Of a DNA stretch of 51,373 nt, positions 19,214 through 27,573 are shown piece by piece (positions within the stretch are counted from its first letter, which is position 1; every line of letters starts with the position of its first letter). The stretch comes from Clostridiales bacterium (GTDB lineage: Bacteria; Bacillota; Clostridia; Oscillospirales; Ruminococcaceae). The stretch spans positions 1 to 51,373 of the forward strand of contig JAAYPV010000005.1 in the NCBI GenBank assembly GCA_012519635.1, in the 5' to 3' direction. A model generated the notes under the pieces. It saw nothing but the letters and a program-made list of their open reading frames with translations, was not told the origin of the DNA and made no database searches. The translations under genes were made by a program, and so were the position numbers.

Positions 19214-19456
19214 ATGCATAGGGTAGATTTTTCACCACAGGACAGTATTTTCAGAAAAACACGAAAGGGTAATGTTGCCGAAATCTATGAATAAGAAGAT
19301 GGCTTTTATGTAAAGATTTACGATGTTATCTTTGTTCATGGAACGATTTATTGCGTCAATTTGCCTGAGGACAAAGTATTGTTGACAAAGAAGTTTCCAA
19401 GGACGGAAGAGAAAAAGAACCTTACAGATTATGCATTGGAATACATTAATGTTTGA
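19214..19456 (+). pseudogene. interrupted ORF of unknown family with in-frame TAA at 19292-19294
   Basis: GGAGGAC SD then MHRVDFSPQDSIFRKTRKGNVAEIYE*EDGFYVKIYDVIFVHGTIYCVNLPEDKVLLTKKFPRTEEKKNLTDYALEYINV*. Confidence 0.6.
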
Positions 19457-19492
19457 AAATTAAAAGGGCTATTTGCCTAATACTTCTTAATG

Positions 19493-19602
19493 ACCATAAT
19501 TTATGTTTGCATTTGCTTACATTAGCATTAGCTTGCATTTATGACAAAATTGTGGTATGTATAACCGCCTTTTGAAGCAGATGGCATCAGGGGGCGATTT
19601 TT
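19493..19602 (+). promoter_or_regulatory. structured leader/attenuator-like region upstream of cysE
   Basis: Stem ACCATAATTT/AAATTGTGGT (19493-19502 / 19547-19556) then hairpin CGCCTTTTGA...TCAGGGGGCG followed by ATTTTTG. Confidence 0.45.
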
Positions 19603-19623
19603 GTTTAGGTTGGTGATATTACA

Positions 19624-20280
19624 ATGTTCAAAACGCTTAGAGAAGAAATTGAGTTAATTAAGCAACGTGATCCTGCAGCAAGGAGTTCATTTGAAATATG
19701 GCTTACATACTCAGGTCTGCATGCTGTTAGGAGTTATAGAAAGGCAAATTGGTTCTACAGGAGAAAGATGTATACTATTGCGAGAATTATTTCGCAGGTG
19801 TCAAGATTTTTTACAGGAATAGAAATTCATCCGGGGGCAAAAATTGGGAAAGGATTGTTTATTGATCACGGAATGGGCGTTGTTATTGGAGAAACAACAG
19901 AAATTGGGGACAACTGTATTTTATACCAGGGCGTAACACTTGGTGGTACAGGTAAAGAAAAGGGAAAAAGGCATCCTACATTAGGTAATAATGTCATGGT
20001 GGGTGCTGGAGCAAAGGTGCTTGGTCCATTCAAGGTCGGTGATAATGTTAAGATTGCTGCTAATGCAGTTGTGCTTAATGAAATTCCACCTAACTGCACA
20101 GCGGTAGGTGTTCCTGCAAGGATAGTAAAGCGTGATGGGATGAGGGTTGCAACCGATTTGGATCAGATTCATATACCAGACCCTGTATCACAGGAGATAT
20201 GCAGGTTAAGACAAATGATAGAGCATCTTAATGAGGAATTGCGTGAGTGCGAGCAGCGCAACAGTCGAAAAGAGGAGTAA
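19624..20280 (+). CDS. cysE: serine O-acetyltransferase
   Basis: Hexapeptide-repeat SAT: GIEIHPGAKIGKGLFIDHGMGVVIGETTEIGDN, GVTLGGTGKEKGKRHP. Confidence 0.96.
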   Translation: MFKTLREEIELIKQRDPAARSSFEIWLTYSGLHAVRSYRKANWFYRRKMYTIARIISQVSRFFTGIEIHPGAKIGKGLFIDHGMGVVIGETTEIGDNCILYQGVTLGGTGKEKGKRHPTLGNNVMVGAGAKVLGPFKVGDNVKIAANAVVLNEIPPNCTAVGVPARIVKRDGMRVATDLDQIHIPDPVSQEICRLRQMIEHLNEELRECEQRNSRKEE

Positions 20281-20286
20281 GAGTCA

Positions 20287-21681
20287 ATGAAAATATATAA
20301 TACGATGACAAAAACAAAGGAAGAGTTTGTTCCTGTTGGGGGCAAGAAAGTTAATATTTATGCTTGTGGACCTACTGTTTACAATTTGATTCATATAGGT
20401 AATGCAAGACCGATTTGTGCATTTGATGTGCTTAGAAGATATTTGATGTATAGGGGATATGAAGTAAATTATATTCAGAATTTTACAGATGTTGATGATA
20501 AGATTATAAAGAAGGCAAATGAGGAGGGAGTTGCCTCCGTTGAGATATCTGAAAAATATATAGAAGAGTATATGAAGGATGCAAGGGCATTGAATGTTCT
20601 GGATGCTGATATTCACCCTAAGGTTACTGAAAACATGGATACGATTATTGATATAATCAAGGTACTGGTTGACAAGGGCTATGCCTATGAGAAGAATGGT
20701 GATGTCTATTTCAGAGCGTTGAAATTTGAGGAGTATGGCAAGCTGTCAAAAATGCCGATTGAGGATTTGCAAAGCGGAGCAAGAATTGATGTTAATGATC
20801 AGAAGGAAGACGCACTTGATTTTGCAATTTGGAAAGCGGCAAAGCCCGGTGAGCCATATTGGGATTCTCCTTGGGGCAAGGGCAGACCTGGTTGGCATAT
20901 AGAATGTTCAGCAATGTCACGCTATCATGTGGGAAGCACGCTTGATATTCACTGTGGTGGACAGGATTTGATTTTTCCTCATCATGAGAATGAAATTGCA
21001 CAAAGTGAGGCTGCAACAGGTGTCCCTCTTGCTAAATACTGGATGCACAATGGCTATATAAATGTTGATAATAAGAAAATGTCAAAATCTCTTGGAAACT
21101 TTTTTACAGCAAGGGAAGTGGCTGAAAAATACGGCTATGAGGTTGTCCGTTACATGATGGTTCAGGCTCATTACAGAAGTCCTATTAATTATAGCATTGA
21201 ACTGCTTGAGGCGTGTAAGGCGTCACTTGAGCGTTTATATAATTGCAGAGAAAGCCTTGATAGAGCAATTAGCGTTGCAAAATTGGGAGAAATAACTGAT
21301 GATGCAAAGCAGATTTTTGCAAAACGCAAGGAGCAGTTTATTGCTGCTATGGACGACGATTTGAACACTGCTGATGGAATTGCAGCTATATTTGAACTTG
21401 TAAGGGAATTAAACATAATGTCTGCTGACAGTAATACCTCAAAGGAGCAGCTTATCGCCGGTGCGGAGCTTTTTGATGAGCTGACAGGTGTCTTGGGGCT
21501 AATGTATAATAGGGATAAAAAGTCGGAGATACCACAAGAAATTCTTGACCTTGTTGAACAAAGAGCACAGGCAAGAAAGGAAAAGAATTTTGCTCTTGCA
21601 GATGAAATTAGAGATAAGATTTCAAGCATGGGATATATTGTTGAGGAAACAAGACAGGGTACTAAAATAACAAAAAAATAG
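20287..21681 (+). CDS. cysS: cysteinyl-tRNA synthetase
   Basis: CGPTVYNLIHIGNARP, WHIECSAMS, KMSKSLGNF motifs. Confidence 0.98.
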   Translation: MKIYNTMTKTKEEFVPVGGKKVNIYACGPTVYNLIHIGNARPICAFDVLRRYLMYRGYEVNYIQNFTDVDDKIIKKANEEGVASVEISEKYIEEYMKDARALNVLDADIHPKVTENMDTIIDIIKVLVDKGYAYEKNGDVYFRALKFEEYGKLSKMPIEDLQSGARIDVNDQKEDALDFAIWKAAKPGEPYWDSPWGKGRPGWHIECSAMSRYHVGSTLDIHCGGQDLIFPHHENEIAQSEAATGVPLAKYWMHNGYINVDNKKMSKSLGNFFTAREVAEKYGYEVVRYMMVQAHYRSPINYSIELLEACKASLERLYNCRESLDRAISVAKLGEITDDAKQIFAKRKEQFIAAMDDDLNTADGIAAIFELVRELNIMSADSNTSKEQLIAGAELFDELTGVLGLMYNRDKKSEIPQEILDLVEQRAQARKEKNFALADEIRDKISSMGYIVEETRQGTKITKK

Positions 21682-21721
21682 CTGGGAAATCAGCTTATGG
21701 ACTAGATAAATCGGAGGAAAA

Positions 21722-22498
21722 ATGAGAAGTAAATCAACATTAACCGCAATTTTACTATGCTTTGCAGCAGTAACCTTTGTTATGGCGATTGCTTTGGGTT
21801 TTAAGTCATGCACTGCTACGGAACAAAAATATATTGATTTGTCACAGGTGCAGCTTGTTCAACTTGATGGCGTAAAGGTGGGCGATCCCATTGCAATTAT
21901 TAAGACAAATTTAGGTGAGATAAGGGCTGTGCTTTACCCTAAGGAGGCTCCGAAAACTGTTGAGAATTTTATTGCATTGGCTGAAAGCGGATATTACGAC
22001 GGAACATATATTTACAAGGTTGAACCGGGTATTTGTTTTTCGGCGGGTAGCAAGGATGCAGATGGCTTGGCTGAAATTGATTTTGAGGCTGAACATCAAA
22101 AGGCTCCTGTTGAGATAAGTGAAAACCTTTGGCCGTTTAAGGGGGCATTTTGCACCTTGCCATATCAGGGGGAGCAGAGTTTTTTGGAAAAGTTAAAGGG
22201 AGAGACTAACGAATATACAAGTAGTAAGTTTGTGGTGCTGAACTCAATTAAATTTGATGAGGAAACTAAAAATGCTCTTTTAGAGGCAAATAAAAGCGAT
22301 AAGCTTGCAAATGCTTTTATAGAAAAGGGTGGAATCCCCAATTTCTCGCAGATATATCCTATTTTTGCACAAACATATGAGGGTTTTGATGTTATAGATA
22401 AAATAACAGCAGTTGAAATTAATTTAGGAGATAAAAAAAATAAGCCCAAAGAGGATATAATAATAGAAAGCATAGAAATTTCAACATATACAAAATAA
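21722..22498 (+). CDS. membrane-anchored cyclophilin-like protein, probably divergent/non-catalytic
   Basis: N-terminal TM; cyclophilin-like region (AIIKTNLGEIRAVLYPKEAPKTVENFIALAESGYYDGTYIYKVEPGICFSAGSKD). Confidence 0.8.
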   Translation: MRSKSTLTAILLCFAAVTFVMAIALGFKSCTATEQKYIDLSQVQLVQLDGVKVGDPIAIIKTNLGEIRAVLYPKEAPKTVENFIALAESGYYDGTYIYKVEPGICFSAGSKDADGLAEIDFEAEHQKAPVEISENLWPFKGAFCTLPYQGEQSFLEKLKGETNEYTSSKFVVLNSIKFDEETKNALLEANKSDKLANAFIEKGGIPNFSQIYPIFAQTYEGFDVIDKITAVEINLGDKKNKPKEDIIIESIEISTYTK

Positions 22499-22622
22499 TT
22501 GAGTATATAAAGTCTGTACAAAATATTTCTAAAATAATTATGTAAAGTAACAGAGATAATGAAATAAGTTTAAACAATTAATGACAAATCCTACAATAAA
22601 AATAACTATGCTTGGAAATTAC

Positions 22623-22651
22623 TTTACAAAACTGAAATGATGTTGTATAAT
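22623..22651 (+). promoter_or_regulatory. promoter of second PPIase gene
   Basis: TTTACA - 17 nt - TATAAT. Confidence 0.65.
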
Positions 22652-22735
22652 AACTAGGTTAAACATGTTTATTTAGTAAGAAAATATTTTGAGTTAAAAT
22701 AAAAGGACTGAAAAATATAAATTGAGGTGTGAAAA

Positions 22736-23479
22736 ATGTTTAAAAAGGTGCTTGCAGTAATGCTTTGTTCAGTCATGATAGCAGGTAGCTTAACAGGCTG
22801 CGGGGAAGGGAAAGAAAAGGTTCCTGAATATTCTATACAGAATTTTACAGCTCCGGCTAAGGGTGAAGAGATTGTTGTCCTTACAATTAAGGATTATGGC
22901 GATATAAAAATAAAGGTATTTGATGAGTTTGCAGATAAAGGTGCAGAAAATTTCAAAGGCCTAGCTAAAAAGGGTTATTACGATGGAGTTATCTTCCATA
23001 GGGTAATTGAAGGCTTTATGATACAAGGTGGTGACCCTGAGGGTACAGGCAGAGGTGGCGAAAGTATCTGGGGAGGTAAGTTTGAGGGAGGCGCCTCAAC
23101 AAATCTATATCACTTTGCGGGTGCAGTTGCTTATGCAAATAGTAGAGGAACAAGCACTAACGGAAGTCAGTTTTATATAGTAACAGGTGAAAAGCAGACT
23201 GATGCATCACTTGATAGATATGAGAAAAGCATTATTCAAAATTATGGTCGAAAGCCATATACTGATGAGGTTAAGGAGAAGTATAAAGAAATAGGTGGAA
23301 CACCATTCCTTGACGGTGGATATACGGTTTTTGGACAGGTTATTGACGGGCTGGATATAGTTTATAAGATATCACAGGTTGAAACAAATGAAAGGGATAA
23401 ACCTGTTAAGGATATTGTAATTGAAAAGGCGACAGTTGTAAAATACGATGGTAGTGAAATCCACTGGACAATAGAATAA
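22736..23479 (+). CDS. cyclophilin-type peptidylprolyl isomerase lipoprotein
   Basis: Lipobox SLTGC; canonical FHRVIEGFMIQGGDPEGTGRGG. Confidence 0.95.
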   Translation: MFKKVLAVMLCSVMIAGSLTGCGEGKEKVPEYSIQNFTAPAKGEEIVVLTIKDYGDIKIKVFDEFADKGAENFKGLAKKGYYDGVIFHRVIEGFMIQGGDPEGTGRGGESIWGGKFEGGASTNLYHFAGAVAYANSRGTSTNGSQFYIVTGEKQTDASLDRYEKSIIQNYGRKPYTDEVKEKYKEIGGTPFLDGGYTVFGQVIDGLDIVYKISQVETNERDKPVKDIVIEKATVVKYDGSEIHWTIE

Positions 23480-23596
23480 TTATAAGAAAACATAATAAAT
23501 TTAGAATAAATTGGATATTTAGCATTAGATTGAGCATACTACAGATAAAGAGTGAAATAAAACTACCATGCTATGAGCAAATAAGGGGAGAATGAT

Positions 23597-24883
23597 TTGG
23601 ATAAATTCATCATCAAGGGTGGAAGACCACTGTTTGGAGAAATAACAGTAAGTGGTGCAAAAAATGCCGCTGTTGCGATAATTCCAGCTGTGATTTTGTC
23701 AGATGAGCCCTGTATTCTTGAAAATGTTCCTGATATAAGCGATGTATCTATAAGCTTGAAAATATTACAAGAGATAGGCGCTAAGGTTGAAAGTATCAAT
23801 TTTTCAACCTTTAGAATTGACCCTAGAGGAATTGACAGCTTCTGTGTACCATATGAAAGTGCTAGAAAAATGCGTGCATCATATTATTTTCTAGGTGCAT
23901 TGCTAGGAAAGTTTGGAAAAGCAAGAGTGTCCATGCCGGGTGGGTGTCCTTTGGGGGACAGACCGATAGACCAGCATTTAAAGGCTTTTTCAGCATTGGG
24001 TGCTGAATGTAATATTGATCATGGAATGGTTGATGTTAATGGTGAGCTGGTTGGAAATCAGATTTATCTTGATGTAGTTTCAGTCGGAGCTACTATGAAT
24101 GCAATGCTTGCTGCTGTCAGGGCTAATGGAATGACGGTTATTGAAAATGCTGCTAAGGAGCCTCATATCGTTGATTTGGCAAACTTTCTAAACTCTATGG
24201 GTGCAGATATAATGGGTGCAGGAACTGATGTAATAAAAATAAAAGGCGTGGATAGATTACGCTCTACTTGCTATTCTATAATTCCTGACCAGATTGAGGC
24301 AGGCACATATATGGTTGCCGCTGCTGCAACAGGTGGAGATGTTCTTATTAAAAATATTATTCCTAAGCATTTGGAGCCAATTACTGCAAAGCTTGAAAAG
24401 ATAGGCGTTAATATTGAAGAGTTTGACGATAGCATCAGAGTCTGGATAGATGGTCCACTTGTAAAATCAAATGTGAAAACAATGCCGCATCCCGGTTTTC
24501 CAACAGATATGCAGCCTCAGATTGCAACACTTTTGACGCTTGCAGAGGGCACAAGCATTGTTACTGAGGGAGTCTGGGAACAGCGTTTTAGATATGTTGA
24601 TGAGTTAAGAAGAATGGGTGCTGATATTTCTGTTGATGGAAAGGTTGCCGTTATTGAAGGCACTGGGAAACTGATGGGAGCGCCCGTAAAAGCATGTGAT
24701 TTAAGAGCAGGAGCAGCCTTGATTATTGCAGGGCTTGCAGCACATGGAATTACTGAAATTGAGGATATATATCATATTGAGCGCGGATATGAAAATATGG
24801 ATTTAAAGCTGCAGGGTTTGGGAGCAGAAATATCAAAGAAAAGCTTTCCAGAAAGTGTTGACATTATCAAGGAAGCATTATAG
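23597..24883 (+). CDS. murA: UDP-N-acetylglucosamine 1-carboxyvinyltransferase
   Basis: GGRPLFGEITVSGAKNAAVAI and GCPLGDRPIDQH motif. Confidence 0.97.
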   Translation: MDKFIIKGGRPLFGEITVSGAKNAAVAIIPAVILSDEPCILENVPDISDVSISLKILQEIGAKVESINFSTFRIDPRGIDSFCVPYESARKMRASYYFLGALLGKFGKARVSMPGGCPLGDRPIDQHLKAFSALGAECNIDHGMVDVNGELVGNQIYLDVVSVGATMNAMLAAVRANGMTVIENAAKEPHIVDLANFLNSMGADIMGAGTDVIKIKGVDRLRSTCYSIIPDQIEAGTYMVAAAATGGDVLIKNIIPKHLEPITAKLEKIGVNIEEFDDSIRVWIDGPLVKSNVKTMPHPGFPTDMQPQIATLLTLAEGTSIVTEGVWEQRFRYVDELRRMGADISVDGKVAVIEGTGKLMGAPVKACDLRAGAALIIAGLAAHGITEIEDIYHIERGYENMDLKLQGLGAEISKKSFPESVDIIKEAL

Positions 24884-24934
24884 CCCTAAGACATTCGTAA
24901 GGACAAATGGCATATATAAATTTTAGAAGGGAGA

Positions 24935-25723
24935 ATGTCGGTGGCAAGGGTGTATCCATTGTTCAGTTCAAGTAAGGGGAATGCAACCTTTTTTGGCTCT
25001 AAAAAGAGTGGAATATTGATTGATGTTGGAGTGAGCTTTAAAAAGCTTACTCAGGCTATGCATGATTGCGATTTGGATATATCAGCGATTAAGGGTGTAT
25101 TTATTACTCATGAGCATTCTGACCATGTCAAGGGGCTGAAAATTCTTACAAAAAATACTGGGGTTACAATTTATGGACAAGGGAAGACCCTTAGAGCGCT
25201 TATTGATAATGACTTAATTCATAGCAGCTCGCAGATATTGGAGGTTAATTCGGCAGTAAATGTCGCAGGTATGGAGATTACAGCATTTGATACTCCCCAT
25301 GATTCTACTCAGAGCTGCGGGTATAGAATTAAAACTGAGGATGGCAAGATATGTGCCTTATGTACGGATTTAGGACATGTTACAAAGACTGTTGAAGAAA
25401 ATTTACATGGCTGCGATTTGGTTTTGATTGAGGCTAATTACGATGAGCAAATGCTAAGCTTAGGCAGCTATCCTCCATATGTCAAGAACAGGATAAGGTC
25501 CAAGTATGGACATTTATCAAACAAATCCTGTGCAGAGCAGATTTATAAATTGATTCAGACAGGTACTACAAGATTTATTTTATCGCATTTAAGTCAAGAA
25601 AATAATACAGCCGATATCGCTGAAGGAGTTGTTGCAAGCCGGCTTGAACAGTTTCAGCGAAATCGTGATTACATATTACAGACAGCACCGGTTCAGACTA
25701 AAGGTGAAATGGTGGTTTTTTAA
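24935..25723 (+). CDS. MBL-fold metallohydrolase (YycJ/WalJ-like)
   Basis: FITHEHSDHVKGL metal-binding motif and SSSKGNATFFG N-terminus. Confidence 0.9.
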   Translation: MSVARVYPLFSSSKGNATFFGSKKSGILIDVGVSFKKLTQAMHDCDLDISAIKGVFITHEHSDHVKGLKILTKNTGVTIYGQGKTLRALIDNDLIHSSSQILEVNSAVNVAGMEITAFDTPHDSTQSCGYRIKTEDGKICALCTDLGHVTKTVEENLHGCDLVLIEANYDEQMLSLGSYPPYVKNRIRSKYGHLSNKSCAEQIYKLIQTGTTRFILSHLSQENNTADIAEGVVASRLEQFQRNRDYILQTAPVQTKGEMVVF

Positions 25724-26199
25724 TGCTGAATATTAGAATAGTAGCTGTTGGAAAGCTGAAGGAAAGCTACCTGCAGTCAGCATGCTCAGAATATCTCAAG
25801 AGGCTTAATGGATTCTGTTCAGTTAAGCTTGTTGAAATTGATGAGTGCAGACTGTCCGATGCTCCGTCACAAAAGGAGATTGAAAAGGCATTGTCGGTTG
25901 AGGCAAAGGCGATTTTAAAGAATGTTCAGGGATATGTAATAGCACTTTGCATTGAGGGTAAGCAATTGGGAAGTGTGGAGCTGTCGGAGCTAGTATCCGA
26001 GCTGGGAGTGATGGGCAACAGCACAATTTCATTTGTCATAGGTAGTTCATTCGGGCTTTCTGATGAGGTAAAAAATAAAGCTGATTTGAGATTGTCAATG
26101 TCGAAAATGACTTTTCCTCATCAGCTTGCAAGAGTCATGCTTTTGGAGCAGATTTATAGAGTGTTTCAGATATCTCATGGTGGTAAGTATCATAAATAG
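25723..26199 (+). CDS. rlmH: 23S rRNA pseudouridine-1915 N3-methyltransferase
   Basis: RlmH signatures FVIGSSFGLSDEV, MTFPHQLARVMLLEQIYR. Confidence 0.96.
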   Translation: MLNIRIVAVGKLKESYLQSACSEYLKRLNGFCSVKLVEIDECRLSDAPSQKEIEKALSVEAKAILKNVQGYVIALCIEGKQLGSVELSELVSELGVMGNSTISFVIGSSFGLSDEVKNKADLRLSMSKMTFPHQLARVMLLEQIYRVFQISHGGKYHK

Positions 26200-26239
26200 A
26201 GGCTGGTATCCACCTGTTATTTACTTAGCTGTTTGTTTG

Positions 26240-26289
26240 ATTACCGTAATCTGAAATAAAAGTTTCTTGGTTAAGCTTTTTCAAAAAGT
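26240..26289 (+). repeat. dispersed intergenic repeat, copy A
   Basis: ATTACCGTAATCTGAAATAAAAGTTTCTTGGTTAAGCTTTTTCAAAAAG closely matches the reverse complement of 31009-31060. Confidence 0.7.
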
Positions 26290-26364
26290 TTATCGGAGTT
26301 TGAGGCAGCAGCCTTATAAGTCGATAAGGCGTAATAGTAAGTAGCAACCGACAAGTTTACGAAA

Positions 26365-26390
26365 AGGCTAGGATTTAATAATCCTAGCCT
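26365..26390 (-). terminator. birA terminator overlapping the end of its coding sequence
   Basis: AGGCTAGGATT-TAAT-AATCCTAGCCT, 11-bp perfect stem; minus strand continues TTTTC. Confidence 0.75.
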
Positions 26391-27348
26391 CACCTGAGTT
26401 AAGGGTTTCGGTTGTACCATTTTCATAGCGAACAACAAGTCCAGCATTGTCGTCGATGTCGACAGCGAGGGCTTTTTTTGATTCCCCGTTGGAGGTGACG
26501 ATAACGGTTTCACCTATTATGAAGGAACACTTGCGATATTCGTTCATGAAGTTTTTGGATTCGATATTTTCGATATATTTTTCAAGGCTATTGAGTATTT
26601 CGGCAATAAGAGTGTTTCTTGTAACAGTCTTATCACATTCGTCCTCAATTGAGGTTGCAATTTCTAAAACTTCTGGAGAAAGACTGTTTTTGATACTCTT
26701 GGCATTAATACCGATACCGATAATAGCGTATTCAAGCTGTCCTGATTCGAAGCTGATTGATGCTTCGGTCAGTATGCCACAATATTTTTTGCTATTTAAG
26801 AACAAGTCATTAACCCACTTTATCTTTGTGTCCGTATTATATAGCCTGTCCACAGCATCTGCAACAGCTACTGCAACACATGAGGTCAAAAGTTGAGTTA
26901 ATTCTATACTAAAATTAGGTCGTAGGATAATGCTCATGTAGATACCCGTGTCAGGCGGCGACTCAAAGCTCCTACCCATTCGTCCTTTTCCGGCTGTCTG
27001 AGTTTCGGAGATAATGGTGTAGCCCTGTTTAATCGCATTGCTTTTTGCAATTTCCTTTGCATAGTTATTGGTGGAGTCTATCTTTTGAAGTATTTCAATT
27101 TCTCTTCCCATATAAGAAGTTGTAAGAAGGCTTTTTATCGCTTCAGCACTGATTTTGTCAGAGGCTTTCAATAATCGATAGCCTTTATTTGTAACTGCGT
27201 CTATTATACAGCCTGAGGATTCAAGCGATTTGATTGCCTTCCATATAGCATTTCTTGAAACATTTAGTTTTTTAGCCAGAGCGGAGCCAGAAATAAACTT
27301 ATCCTTATTATTTTCCAGTTCAAGAAGCACCTTGTCTTTGGTAGACAT
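26368..27348 (-). CDS. birA: biotin-[acetyl-CoA-carboxylase] ligase with N-terminal HTH
   Basis: HTH (SGSALAKKLNVSRNAIWKAIKSLE) and BPL motifs (IDSTNNYAKEIA, AGKGRMGRSFESP, KWVNDLF). Confidence 0.95.
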   Translation of the reverse strand: MSTKDKVLLELENNKDKFISGSALAKKLNVSRNAIWKAIKSLESSGCIIDAVTNKGYRLLKASDKISAEAIKSLLTTSYMGREIEILQKIDSTNNYAKEIAKSNAIKQGYTIISETQTAGKGRMGRSFESPPDTGIYMSIILRPNFSIELTQLLTSCVAVAVADAVDRLYNTDTKIKWVNDLFLNSKKYCGILTEASISFESGQLEYAIIGIGINAKSIKNSLSPEVLEIATSIEDECDKTVTRNTLIAEILNSLEKYIENIESKNFMNEYRKCSFIIGETVIVTSNGESKKALAVDIDDNAGLVVRYENGTTETLNSGEARIIKS

Positions 27349-27501
27349 AAAATAATGTTCCTTTCAGCATATAATTTTAAATATTATAGCATAAGGGGGA
27401 ATAATAATCAATGCTGGAAGGGGGTTATACATTCAAGTATATAAAAGATGAAAAATATAAAGAATAATTATGACAAAATGGATAAATTGTTAAATAGGCA
27501 C

Positions 27502-27530
27502 TTGTCAAGAGTTATAAGATATAGTATAAT
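27502..27530 (+). promoter_or_regulatory. promoter of yfhO-like gene
   Basis: TTGTCA - 17 nt - TATAAT. Confidence 0.7.
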
Positions 27531-27573
27531 GTATCATGTATGCTATGCATAAAAAAAATAAGGAGGCAGAGAA

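Noticed and set aside
19292-19294. Selenocysteine or pyrrolysine recoding of the in-frame stop
   Set aside because: The stop is TAA; Sec uses TGA and Pyl uses TAG, so neither known recoding applies.
19493-19602. Canonical cysteine T-box riboswitch
   Set aside because: No GGGTGGNACCGCG T-box sequence or recognisable stem I specifier-loop motif; kept only as an unclassified leader.
22581-22640. 19-aa ORF MTNPTIKITMLGNYFTKLK upstream of the second PPIase
   Set aside because: No SD, overlaps the promoter -35 of the PPIase gene, too short to support.
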